In this document: positions 25,133 through 32,355 of the stretch, piece after piece
How the letters are laid out: each line of letters starts with the position of its first letter
Numbering within the stretch: the stretch's first letter is position 1
DNA from: Nocardia sp. NBC_01329
GTDB lineage: Bacteria; Actinomycetota; Actinomycetes; Mycobacteriales; Mycobacteriaceae
Length of the DNA: 64,000 nucleotides
Assembly: GCF_035956715.1 (NCBI RefSeq)
Contig: NZ_CP108381.1
Coordinates: forward strand, 1,736,001 to 1,800,000
Direction: 5' to 3'
Notes under the pieces: model-generated
What the model saw: only the letters and a program-made list of their open reading frames with translations
The model's database searches: none
What the model was told of the DNA's origin: nothing
Translations under genes and position numbers: made by a program

Positions 25133-25612
25133 TCACCGGGAGCTCTCGTCGGCGCAGAGGAGAGCTCTGTTGCGTTCGGGTATTTCTGGAGGCAGAGACT
25201 CTACGAGTCGCTCGACCGTCACGGAACGCAGGCTGTCCCGCCAGGCATCACGTGCCGAGTCCATTACCGAGGCCAGTGTGCATCGCTCACGGCACTCCTC
25301 CGGCGGGCTCGCGCCGCGCCCCTGCTGACGGATCTCTCGGCACTGGTATGGGTCGCCTCCGCCGTCGATGGCTTCGACGATATCGAGGACGGTGATCTTC
25401 GAGGCCGGCCGCCCGAGACGAAAGCCGCCGCGTGCTCCCGGCGCACCCGCCAGGACCCCCGCCCTGACAAGTCGTGCCAGCTGCTTTGCGAGATAGGCGG
25501 GTGGAAGTGCGAAGTGCTCAGCGAGCTGAGCGGTACTCACAGCCTCGCCGGGCAGTTGGGCAAGCAGCGTTGTGCAGTGCAACACCCACTCCGTGCTCTC
25601 CGGCAGCTTCAT
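25133..25612 (-). CDS. Rrf2-family transcriptional regulator
   Basis: A 159-residue Rrf2-type winged-helix regulator. The start at 25612 (MKLPESTEWVLHC) matches the family's usual N-terminus; the longer form beginning at 25633 is less likely. The recognition region is LAEHFALPPAYLAKQLARLV near residues 32-51 and the wing APGARGGFRLGRP near 60-72. Three cysteines in QCREI...EECRERC (about 91-113) match the Fe-S-binding spacing of IscR/NsrR-like members, so a cluster or redox thiols may sense NO or oxidants. It faces the NmrA-like gene at 25715, its probable target. Confidence 0.85.
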   Translation of the reverse strand: MKLPESTEWVLHCTTLLAQLPGEAVSTAQLAEHFALPPAYLAKQLARLVRAGVLAGAPGARGGFRLGRPASKITVLDIVEAIDGGGDPYQCREIRQQGRGASPPEECRERCTLASVMDSARDAWRDSLRSVTVERLVESLPPEIPERNRALLCADESSR

Positions 25613-25672
25613 ATGCCGACTATATCGACCCACGTCATCGGCAATCGTTGACCTTCCGTCATGTATACCGCT

Positions 25673-25697
25673 ATTGTGGATTCATATTGTCCATAAT
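25673..25697. promoter_or_regulatory. Possible Rrf2 operator (imperfect inverted repeat)
   Basis: ATTGTGGA and TCCATAAT form 8-bp arms with one mismatch and a 9-base spacer in the 102-base divergent region between the Rrf2 gene and the NmrA-like gene. It lies 18 bases before the start codon at 25715. Position and symmetry only. Confidence 0.35.
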
Positions 25698-25714
25698 TAG
25701 CGAAAAGGAATCAC

Positions 25715-26485
25715 ATGCGTATTGCTGTCGTCGGGGCCAACGGCCGGACCGGAACCCTGACTCGTGTCGCTCTGGAGCGAGCCGGCCATGACGTGGTGCC
25801 TATCGGCCGCAGTTACGGCATCGACGTTCTGTCCGGTGAGGGGCTGGCCGACGCCTTCACCGGCGTCGAAGCGGTCGTCGACGTCACGAACAGCACCGCG
25901 GTCGAGGAGGAGGAGACGGTGCGGTTCTTCACCACCGCGACACGGAATCTGCTGGCAGCGGAGCGCACCGCCGGCGTCGGCCATCACATCGTGCTGACGA
26001 TCGCGGGCCTCGGCAAGGTCAAGGGAAACGCCCACTATGTGGGGAAGCGCGCGCAGGAAGCGGAAGTCGAAGCGGGGGCGGTTCCTTACACAATCGTCCC
26101 AGCGACCCAGTTCCACGACTTTGCCGCGATGGTCGCGTCGTGGACCGAGAAGGACGGCGTCTCACCCATCGCCCCGCTTTTGATTCAACCTATCGCGCCG
26201 AGTGATGTCGCAGCCGTGCTGGCCCGAGTCGCGGTCGGTCCCGCGCAGGGGCGGCACGCTGATATCGCCGGCCCCGATCCCCAGGATCTGGTCGATATGG
26301 CGCGCCGCACTCATCTCGCGCGCGGACAGAACATTGCGCTGCGGCCGTCGTGGGAGAACGGGATTTTCGATGTGTCGATGGCGGGGAACATCCTTCTTCC
26401 CGCGGCCCCGGAGATCGCGCCCACGTCCTTCGACGACTGGCTCGACGGCGAGGCGACGCGTATCGAGCAGCAGGACATCGACTGA
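25715..26485 (+). CDS. NAD(P)H-binding atypical SDR (NmrA-like)
   Basis: A 256-residue Rossmann protein. The dinucleotide motif VVGANGRTGT is at residues 5-14, characteristic of atypical SDRs of the NmrA/QOR2 type. HYVGKRAQEAEVEAG near 108-122 retains a Tyr-x3-Lys. It lacks the long substrate domain of epimerases. Such proteins act as quinone reductases, redox sensors or small oxidoreductases. Regulation by the divergent Rrf2 gene is likely; Rrf2/NmrA pairs are common in actinobacteria. Confidence 0.83.
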   Translation: MRIAVVGANGRTGTLTRVALERAGHDVVPIGRSYGIDVLSGEGLADAFTGVEAVVDVTNSTAVEEEETVRFFTTATRNLLAAERTAGVGHHIVLTIAGLGKVKGNAHYVGKRAQEAEVEAGAVPYTIVPATQFHDFAAMVASWTEKDGVSPIAPLLIQPIAPSDVAAVLARVAVGPAQGRHADIAGPDPQDLVDMARRTHLARGQNIALRPSWENGIFDVSMAGNILLPAAPEIAPTSFDDWLDGEATRIEQQDID

Positions 26486-26539
26486 TCGTCGAATGGCAAC
26501 GCGAACGCACCCGATGTGTCGGCGCGCGGTCACCGGACG

Positions 26540-26563
26540 GGCAGGCCGGCAGGCCGGCAGGCC
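26540..26563 (+). repeat. 8-bp tandem repeat, three copies
   Basis: GGCAGGCC is repeated three times head to tail in the 142-base gap between the convergent NmrA-like and AmaP genes. It can fold on itself and may contribute to transcription termination, but there is no T-run. Confidence 0.5.
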
Positions 26564-26627
26564 ACCCCGGCCGACGTGTATCGCGGTGCTCGGGCCGCGT
26601 CGATGCGAAGTGACCTGTCAATGGGTT

Positions 26628-27203
26628 TCAGTGCAACCGGGCGCGGCGATCGGCGGTGGCCACGCGAAGTTCCAGACCGACGGTGATCTGGTCGGTCTGC
26701 AGGGCCCGACCCAACTGGGCGACGGCGTCATCGCGGATGCGGCGGCGCAGGTCGGTGATGTCGGCGTCGGGGGCGGCGGTGACCGATAGATGCAATCGCG
26801 GTGCGGTATGCGGACCGGTGAGCCATGCACCGGCATGTTCGACGTCGGTGTAGCTCTGGATGTCGGCGGCGACCGCCGCTGCCACCGTCTTCGACGACAG
26901 TACGGTGTCGCCGGTGCTCGGCTCGGGATCCAGATGCCATGACACCGGTTTCGGCATCCGGGAGAACTGGGCGATCAGCCAGCGCAGGCACAGCAGTCCG
27001 AGCACGACAGCACCGACGATCACCGTCCAGACCACCCAGGCCGGGGGAGCCGCTGTGCCGGGGACAAGACCCGGGCCGGTGCCGGGATGGTCGAGCCACC
27101 CGCTGTGCACGGCGACCACCAGCCCGCCGCCTGCGGTGAGCAGAGCTCCTGTCGAGGCGAGGACACTGCGGTTCAGCGTCGCGGGTCGATTCGCTCGCGT
27201 CAT
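26628..27203 (-). CDS. amaP: Alkaline shock response membrane anchor protein AmaP-like
   Basis: A 191-residue membrane protein. Two membrane segments are visible (about residues 13-30, VLASTGALLTAGGGLVVAV, and 50-70, WVVWTVIVGAVVLGLLCL), followed by a cytoplasmic part resembling an Asp23-type domain (AAAVAADIQSYTDVEHAGAWL). In Staphylococcus AmaP anchors Asp23 at the membrane. The gene is last in the minus-strand stress operon and shares one base with the DUF6286 gene. Assignment rests on topology and operon context. Confidence 0.75.
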   Translation of the reverse strand: MTRANRPATLNRSVLASTGALLTAGGGLVVAVHSGWLDHPGTGPGLVPGTAAPPAWVVWTVIVGAVVLGLLCLRWLIAQFSRMPKPVSWHLDPEPSTGDTVLSSKTVAAAVAADIQSYTDVEHAGAWLTGPHTAPRLHLSVTAAPDADITDLRRRIRDDAVAQLGRALQTDQITVGLELRVATADRRARLH

Positions 27204-27871
27204 CAGCGTCGTCCTGACTGCGGAAGGTTCACTGCCGTGCCGGTGACCGGCGTGGTGTCGTGGCCGACTGTGGTGTCGTCGGAGCCCAGGGTTTTCGGTC
27301 GGCGTGATGTCCGGCTCCGGCGATCGGAGCGTGCGTGTTCGCGGGGCGTCGATTTCGGGGTGTGCAGGTCGGTTTTCACGCGCCGCACCGGATAGCCGAG
27401 TGCCGCTGCCCGGCTGCTCACTGTCGTGCAGATCGCATCGGCCATGCCGTCGTGGTCGTAGCGGTCGGTGCGTGCGGTGATCTTGACCGTGTCGCGGCCG
27501 GTGCCGGTGCGCGCCCGGGTGACGCCGTCCACGTCGGTGGCCGCTGTTGCCAGCACGGCGTGCAGGTCGCGACGCCGGATTCCGGCATCTATTCCGTCGC
27601 CACCGGACAGCGGCAGCACACGGGCGCGGCCGGGGAGTGCCGCCGCGAGCAGCAGCAGGATGCCGGTTACCGAGGCGACGATTCCGACGACCAGAACCAC
27701 CGGGTCGTCCCATGCCGTGTCGTGGAGCCGCTGGGCCACGCTGTCGTACGACACGTACTCATGAGTACCGGTAACCCGTTGGATCAGTGAAACAGTCACC
27801 GCGGCACACGCCGCCAGCACGGTTAGTGCGAGGAGCGTGGCCGGCAATGTCCGGCGTGATCGGCGGATCAC
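27203..27871 (-). CDS. DUF6286 domain membrane protein
   Basis: A 222-residue protein. The GTG at 27871 overlaps the stop of the upstream Asp23-like gene (GTGA). Two membrane segments (about residues 9-28, LPATLLALTVLAACAAVTVS, and 58-78) flank a short extracytoplasmic loop. The C-terminal half (RRDLHAVLATAATDVDGVTRARTG) is an Asp23/DUF6286-like alpha/beta domain followed by an Arg-rich disordered tail of about 55 residues. It regularly accompanies Asp23 genes in actinobacteria and is thought to be part of the envelope-stress assembly. Confidence 0.75.
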   Translation of the reverse strand: MIRRSRRTLPATLLALTVLAACAAVTVSLIQRVTGTHEYVSYDSVAQRLHDTAWDDPVVLVVGIVASVTGILLLLAAALPGRARVLPLSGGDGIDAGIRRRDLHAVLATAATDVDGVTRARTGTGRDTVKITARTDRYDHDGMADAICTTVSSRAAALGYPVRRVKTDLHTPKSTPREHARSDRRSRTSRRPKTLGSDDTTVGHDTTPVTGTAVNLPQSGRR

Positions 27872-28188
27872 CGGACCCGCCCGGTCGGCGAGTGTTCGCG
27901 CAGGAACTCGGTGACGGTGATGTCCACGGCCGAGACCCCGAGACCGGTGAGTTCTTCGGTCCGGCGGACCAGGTGTTCGCGACAGGCGTCGGTGACCTGC
28001 CGCACCGGTTGCGGATAGTGCACCGGTATCCGGACCTCGAGAGTGGTGCGGTCCCCGGATATATCGGCATCGACCTGGACGTGGTCGCCGACACCGGGAA
28101 CCTCTCGGGCGGCGTGCGCGGCGGTGCGCCATACCGTCCGTTCGCTGATGGTGGTGGTTCCGGGCAGGTCGGCGGCCGCGGCGGTCAT
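27868..28188 (-). CDS. Asp23/Gls24-family envelope stress protein (short)
   Basis: A 106-residue Asp23-fold protein. The N-terminal TTTISERTVWRTAAHAAREVPGV helix and following strands (LEVRIPVHYPQPVRQVTDACREHL, then VSAVDITVTEF) match the family. It has no membrane segment. Start and stop overlap both neighbours. It is expected to polymerise or associate with the membrane-anchored proteins of the operon. Confidence 0.82.
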   Translation of the reverse strand: MTAAAADLPGTTTISERTVWRTAAHAAREVPGVGDHVQVDADISGDRTTLEVRIPVHYPQPVRQVTDACREHLVRRTEELTGLGVSAVDITVTEFLREHSPTGRVR

Positions 28189-28379
28189 CGGCGGTTCCTG
28201 CGCGCTTGCGCCGAGCGGGGCAGGCTGGTGAGATCCAGTTCTCCGTCGAGCCATCGGCCGACGAGCAGCCCGATGGCGCTGAAGATCAACACGATCGCGA
28301 ACGCGCCGAATCCGCCGAACGCGGCGGCGAATCCGAGTGCGAGACCGATCGCCAGGCATATCGGCGTGGCGTTCATCAT
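28185..28379 (-). CDS. DUF2273-like small membrane protein
   Basis: A 64-residue protein with two closely spaced hydrophobic helices (about residues 6-23 and 25-42) and a basic tail, as in DUF2273 proteins of Asp23 operons in Firmicutes and actinobacteria. The double ATG at 28379/28376 follows a strong GGAGAGGAG ribosome site. Likely a small anchor or partner of the Asp23 proteins. Confidence 0.75.
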   Translation of the reverse strand: MMNATPICLAIGLALGFAAAFGGFGAFAIVLIFSAIGLLVGRWLDGELDLTSLPRSAQARRNRR

Positions 28380-28410
28380 CGGCTCCTCTCCAGGGCCGGG
28401 CGGGGCACGG

Positions 28411-28866
28411 TCACTGCACCCGGGTGTTGGGGGTCTCCTCGGCGTCGTCGTCGCCGGGGATGAAGACATCGTTGACATGAATATTGACCTCGACCACTTC
28501 CAGTGCGGTCATCTGTTCGATCGCCGTGGTCACATTGCGCCGGACCGCGCGCGCCACATCGGCGATCGCGACCCCGTAGTCGACGACGATCTGCAGATCT
28601 ACTGCGGCCTGGGTTTCGCCGACCTCGACGGCCACCCCTTGTCCGGTGCTGGCCGAGGCGCCGGGGATGCGTTCGCGCAGTGCGCCGAGCGCGCGGGCGG
28701 TGCCGCCGCCGAGGTCGTGGACGCCTTGGATCTCACGGGCGGCGAGCCCGGCGACCTTCTGGACCACGATATCGGCGATGGTGGTGGTCCCCTGGTCGGT
28801 GACCAGGGCGTTGCGCGTTTCGGTTTTGTTGCCGGTAGCCGGTTTGTCATTGGTCGCTGAGGTCAT
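28411..28866 (-). CDS. Asp23/Gls24-family envelope stress response protein
   Basis: The most canonical Asp23 protein of the locus, 151 residues: a disordered 20-residue N-terminus, the helix TTTIADIVVQKVAGLAAREI, a Gly-rich GVHDLGGG turn, strand VAVEVGETQAAVDLQIVVDYG and the C-terminal ALEVVEVNIHVNDVFIP. In Gram-positive bacteria Asp23/Gls24 proteins are abundant, membrane-associated and induced by envelope or alkaline stress. The ATG follows AAGGAGGAG and lies 20 bases inside the preceding gene. Confidence 0.9.
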   Translation of the reverse strand: MTSATNDKPATGNKTETRNALVTDQGTTTIADIVVQKVAGLAAREIQGVHDLGGGTARALGALRERIPGASASTGQGVAVEVGETQAAVDLQIVVDYGVAIADVARAVRRNVTTAIEQMTALEVVEVNIHVNDVFIPGDDDAEETPNTRVQ

Positions 28867-29290
28867 GGCTCCTCCTTGTTCCGTTGGAATATTTCGGTGT
28901 TCCGTTGGAATATTTCGGTTCCGTGTCCTCGCCCTCGGGCGTGGACACGCTCGGGTCGGCGGGACTCGACTCCGCCCGGCCGGTGGGGGATGCCGTGAAC
29001 GCGGCGGCGTCGAGTTCGGTGACGACCAGCCGGAGTTCGGTGTGCTCCCACGGCGTGCCGGTCAGCAGTGCCCGCACCGCGCTGGTGAGGCGGGTGTACA
29101 TCGGAGGTAGTGGTAACAGTGTCGCCACCACCCGAACTTCGATGACCGGCCCCAGGTCGACCGCGTAGCTGTGGATGTTGCGGGGCCGCCACGGTGTAAG
29201 CGCACCGATCAGCGGGGCGGCGGGCCGCGCGCCGGGGTCGGCGTCGATCGCCGAAACGATCGCGTCGATGAGTTCGTCGCGGTCGCTCAC
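28847..29290 (-). CDS. Asp23-operon protein with C-terminal repeat, divergent Asp23-like
   Basis: A 147-residue protein beginning at GTG 29290, which overlaps the upstream stop (GTGA). Residues 1-95 show an Asp23-like alternation (ELIDAIVSAIDADPG helix, VIEVRVVATLLPLPPMY, ELRLVVTELDAAAF). The tail is Pro/Ser/Thr-rich and ends with two copies of the heptad PKYSNGT encoded by a perfect 21-bp tandem duplication. The duplication lies just upstream of the ribosome site of the next gene, which starts inside this gene. Family membership is tentative. Confidence 0.7.
   Translation of the reverse strand: MSDRDELIDAIVSAIDADPGARPAAPLIGALTPWRPRNIHSYAVDLGPVIEVRVVATLLPLPPMYTRLTSAVRALLTGTPWEHTELRLVVTELDAAAFTASPTGRAESSPADPSVSTPEGEDTEPKYSNGTPKYSNGTRRSHDLSDQ
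28878..28919 (-). repeat. Perfect 21-bp tandem repeat (two copies) inside a coding region
   Basis: Two adjacent identical 21-base units (28878-28898 and 28899-28919), in frame, encode two copies of PKYSNGT at the end of the preceding-strand gene. The repeat is AT-rich compared with its surroundings. Copy number may vary by replication slippage without breaking the frame. Confidence 0.85.
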
Positions 29291-29658
29291 GGCGGCTCCG
29301 GTGCGATGTCGAGGACACAGACGCTGACTTCGTCGACATGGTCGCCGGTGTTCTCGAGAACCGAACGCACGATCGCACGCTGCACAGCGCAACCGACGTC
29401 GGTGGCCCGCGCTGTCGCCGAGATCGTGATATCGACCCATACCCGCAGCCGTGTATCGCTGCGCCGTACCCGCACCCCGTGTCCCGGCGCCGGGTCGGTG
29501 TCGCTCCAGCGTTGCCGGCCCGCCCGCCACGCCGCGCTCGCGAGGCCGCGCAGGCCCGGTTCCAGCCGCACCACGCCGGGTGTGGCGGCCGCGGTGTGCG
29601 CGCAGACCGCGGCGATCACCGGGGCCGCCACGACCAGCGATACCCGGTCGGTGGTCAT
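29287..29658 (-). CDS. Asp23/Gls24-like protein
   Basis: A 123-residue protein with Asp23-like features: VSLVVAAPVIAAVCAHTAAATPGVVRL at the N-terminus, a variable Arg-rich loop, then LRVWVDITISATARATDVGCAVQRAIVRSV and the end VDEVSVCVLDI. It overlaps both neighbours by 4 bases (ATGA and GTGA). Likely another subunit of the same assembly. Confidence 0.75.
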   Translation of the reverse strand: MTTDRVSLVVAAPVIAAVCAHTAAATPGVVRLEPGLRGLASAAWRAGRQRWSDTDPAPGHGVRVRRSDTRLRVWVDITISATARATDVGCAVQRAIVRSVLENTGDHVDEVSVCVLDIAPEPP

Positions 29659-30263
29659 CTCGGTGCTCCCGGCTCGGTATCGGGTCGGTCCTGGTACAGA
29701 TCGCCCACGTGCACATCCAGGCGATGCAGGCTCACTCCGATCCGTTCGGGCAGCGCTACGGTCAGCCGGGCCCGCACTTGCTGTAGTAATTCGCCGATCG
29801 AGCCGGCACTGCGGCCGATCACCACTGTCATCTCTACGTCGACGCCCCGCTCACCGGCCATGCCGGGGTCGGTTGCGCGCACCCGGCAGCGGCGCGCCCG
29901 CACGCCGGGCACCGAGTCGGCCGCATACCGCAGGATCGCGGCCACCGCCTGCTCGCTGACCTCCACCGCACCCGGGTGCGGCGTCGCCAGGTCCAGGGTG
30001 CGGCCGCGCCGGGTTTCCGCGCGCACTGCGGACATGATGCGTCCCACCAGGTCCGGCGGTGGCGGTTCGGGTTCGTCGATCATCTGCCTGGTGGCGGCAC
30101 GCAGAGCCAGCAAGCTTTCCCGGGCTGCCCGGCAATGCGGACAGTCGGCTTCGTGAGGGTCGGCGTGCCCTGCCTCGACCTCGTCGAGACGTTCCCACAC
30201 CTGTTCCAGTTCGCGGCCACACGGCAGCGTGTAGCCCTGATCGGTGGTCTCGTTCACCGCCAT
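29655..30263 (-). CDS. Zinc-finger (anti-sigma) / Asp23 fusion protein
   Basis: A 202-residue protein with two parts. Residues 30-55 carry an H-x3-C-x2-C zinc-binding motif (HEADCPHC, with a further upstream His in GHADPH) in a helical context like the ZAS domain of anti-sigma factors. Residues 95-190 form an Asp23-like domain (SEQAVAAILRYAADSVPGV, VDVEMTVVIG, IGVSLHRLDVHVGDLY). It starts 10 bases inside the end of the ECF sigma gene, the usual arrangement for a cognate anti-sigma factor. I infer that the Asp23 half couples sigma release to the envelope assembly. There is no membrane segment, which is unusual for stress-sensing anti-sigma factors but fits a ZAS redox type. Confidence 0.72.
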   Translation of the reverse strand: MAVNETTDQGYTLPCGRELEQVWERLDEVEAGHADPHEADCPHCRAARESLLALRAATRQMIDEPEPPPPDLVGRIMSAVRAETRRGRTLDLATPHPGAVEVSEQAVAAILRYAADSVPGVRARRCRVRATDPGMAGERGVDVEMTVVIGRSAGSIGELLQQVRARLTVALPERIGVSLHRLDVHVGDLYQDRPDTEPGAPR

Positions 30264-30820
30264 GGCTTCATCACCTCCGCCAATTGGGCGCGCGCCCGCG
30301 CGATACGGCCACGCACTGCAGTGCCGCCGACCCCGACGATTGCAGCGATCTCCTCGTAGGTCAGGCCGTGCAGCTCACGCAGCAGCCAGCACGCGCGCTG
30401 TTCCGGGGTCAGCCCCAGCAGCGCCGTGTTCAGTGCTTCGAGTTGCGAGTGAACCTGCACCGCGACCTCCGGCCGGATATCGGTACGGGCCGATTCGGCC
30501 GTATCGAAGTCCACATCCACCCGCGGCCGCCGGGCCCGCAGCACGTTCAGGCAGCGGTTGATCGTCATCCGATACAACCAGCCGACGAACGCCGCGTCGT
30601 CGTCGAGTTGCCCCAGACGGCGCCACGCGGTCAGGAAGACTTCTTGTACAACGTCCTCGGCCTCCCCGCGGTCGGCGAGCATTTTCGTGGCCAGACCGAA
30701 CATCTGCATCTGGCAGTGCAGCACCAGCTGTTCATAGGCCCGGATGTCGCCATCACGTGCACGGGCGACCAGAGTATCGATATCCAGGGCCCGTGTCGGC
30801 ATCGATTCGATCGCGGTCAC
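30254..30820 (-). CDS. ECF-type RNA polymerase sigma factor
   Basis: A 188-residue sigma-70 family factor. Region 2 (about residues 20-90) includes YEQLVLHCQMQMFGLA and DVVQEVFLTAWRRLGQL. Region 4 (about 130-182) includes LTPEQRACWLLRELHGLTYEEIAAIVGV followed by the recognition helix AVRGRIARARAQLAE. There is no extra C-terminal domain. The GTG at 30820 follows GAGGAGG; ATG 30802 is an alternative. It heads the Asp23 operon and is followed by its probable anti-sigma gene. It most likely transcribes its own operon under envelope stress. Confidence 0.9.
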   Translation of the reverse strand: MTAIESMPTRALDIDTLVARARDGDIRAYEQLVLHCQMQMFGLATKMLADRGEAEDVVQEVFLTAWRRLGQLDDDAAFVGWLYRMTINRCLNVLRARRPRVDVDFDTAESARTDIRPEVAVQVHSQLEALNTALLGLTPEQRACWLLRELHGLTYEEIAAIVGVGGTAVRGRIARARAQLAEVMKPWR

Positions 30821-31301
30821 GCTCGCCTCCTCTACCGCTCACCTTCTAGGACACCGCAGCAGGGAAATCGTCACGCCATTATCGAACGAAGTTCTTCCGA
30901 GTGGTTGCTGAATCCGATATAGCACCGTGGTTGTGCGTGTTGGACTACGTGGTGAAGAGCCGGCGCATCACATTCCCTCGTCGACCGGCCGACAAGGGAA
31001 TGAGAACTCGCAACCGTAACCGGTCCCAGCGTGGATACGCGCCGGATATCGACGAAACGGCATATCGGCGCAGGTAGATACTCGATTCGGTATTTCTCCG
31101 GCCTTGTTCAGGCTACCGCGTGCGCGGGATGCGCGAGGAAGGATTCGAGGTCACGAAAAAGCTCACCGCGTCGACCGGACATGATTTACGATCCAGGGTA
31201 TGTGACCGTTGTCTCACCATTTGCTGCGTGCCGATTCGCGCTTCACCGAGTCGTTATGAGCAAGCGCTCCAAGGGCGCGAAACGACACGGAAGGGTCGAC
31301 T
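30821..31301. other. Intergenic region upstream of the sigma operon
   Basis: 481 bases without a convincing gene; an open frame at 31031-31375 looks non-coding. On the minus strand a GAAC box (30891-30894) and a CGTGA box (about 30871-30875), 15 bases apart at the core, resemble an ECF-type promoter before the sigma gene, a weak match. AAGGG near 31292 is the ribosome site of the small membrane gene at 31302. Confidence 0.4.
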
Positions 31302-31598
31302 ATGGCTCGATATATTGCGAACCCGGCGACGAATCCGCAGGCCAACTCGGGTGTGGCACGAACTCAGGCCGATAACGGCCCGGCAACCCGAAAACCCATC
31401 GAGTACCGGCGCACCGTGATCCGGCGCCGCGTCGCCGGGCTGGATGTGGGCACCGCGGTGCTGGCCGTGATCACCTGCCTGCTGCTCGTCGTCGGCGTCA
31501 CCGCCATCTCGCACTCTCTGGTGCTGGCAGTCACCGCGGCGCTGGGCATCACCGCCGGGCTTGTGCTCACTCTGGTCATTTTGCGGCCGTCCTGTTGA
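31302..31598 (+). CDS. Small membrane protein, function unknown
   Basis: A 98-residue protein with a hydrophilic N-terminus of about 45 residues (rich in Asn, Ala, Arg) and two membrane helices (about 50-70, VGTAVLAVITCLLLVVGVTA, and 74-94). It is not similar to any family I recognise. Its place next to the Asp23 locus, in the opposite direction, may be chance. Confidence 0.6.
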   Translation: MARYIANPATNPQANSGVARTQADNGPATRKPIEYRRTVIRRRVAGLDVGTAVLAVITCLLLVVGVTAISHSLVLAVTAALGITAGLVLTLVILRPSC

Positions 31599-31685
31599 TC
31601 CGCGCCCGTCCCGCAGTACGGCACCGATAGCCAGAACCCGAGGAGATGGCGAGGTGGTGGCTCATCCCTCACACGTGATCCTGCG

Positions 31686-32264
31686 TCAGCGTCGTGGGGT
31701 GCGGAGGTGGATGCGTTCGCCCTGTTTTCCGAAGAGGCTGAGTAGTTCGACGCTGCCGCGTCCGGCGGCGCCGAACCAGTGCGGAATCTGACAGTCGAAT
31801 TCGGCTGCTTCACCGGTTCCCATGGTGAAGTCGTGATCGCCCAGTTTCACGCGGAGTTGTCCGCGGAGCACGTAGAGCCATTCGTAACCTGTGTGGGTCC
31901 GCAGGTGGGGCTGTTCGTCGTGCGCGGGGATGGTCATCTTGTAGGCGCGTGGTTCTCCCTGATGTCGCGACAACGGAATCAGGACTCGGCCGCCTGTCCT
32001 GGTGGGCTGCTGCGGCACGCGCGGATCGAGTATCCGGGGTGCGGAGACGATCTCGTCGAGGGGGATGCCGAGTGCAGCGGTGATCGGCAGGAGAAGTTCC
32101 AGGCTCGGCTTGCGTTGAGCTGATTCCAGACGCGACAGCGTGCTGGTCGAGATGCCGGTAGCTCGCGCGAGGTCGGCCAGACTGACGCCCTTCTTCTCGC
32201 GGGCGTGTCGCAGGCGAGGAGCGATCTGCTCGATCACGGCACCGAGGGTTGGTTGCTCGTCCAT
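31686..32264 (-). CDS. XRE-family regulator with C-terminal cupin
   Basis: A 192-residue two-domain regulator. An N-terminal HTH (residues 15-70: LRHAREKKGVSLADLARATGIS, TSTLSRLESAQRKPSLELL) precedes a cupin_2 effector domain (LRTHTGYEWLYVLRGQLRVKLG near 120-141). The start at 32264 is chosen because longer frames upstream are not protein-like and the HTH then begins at the usual distance. It is divergent from the flavoprotein gene at 32356 across 91 bases, which contain TCGATATCGA (32310-32319), a possible operator half. Confidence 0.87.
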   Translation of the reverse strand: MDEQPTLGAVIEQIAPRLRHAREKKGVSLADLARATGISTSTLSRLESAQRKPSLELLLPITAALGIPLDEIVSAPRILDPRVPQQPTRTGGRVLIPLSRHQGEPRAYKMTIPAHDEQPHLRTHTGYEWLYVLRGQLRVKLGDHDFTMGTGEAAEFDCQIPHWFGAAGRGSVELLSLFGKQGERIHLRTPRR

Positions 32265-32355
32265 GGTGTCAGTCAACCGAATATGTCCCGGAATCGGCAA
32301 CGATGCTTGTCGATATCGATTGAACTCCCCGATTCTGTCGGTGGAGGTGATCCGC

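Noticed and set aside
31031..31375. Open frame of 114 codons before the small membrane gene
   Set aside because: Composition is not protein-like, it overlaps the better gene at 31302 in another frame and has no ribosome site.
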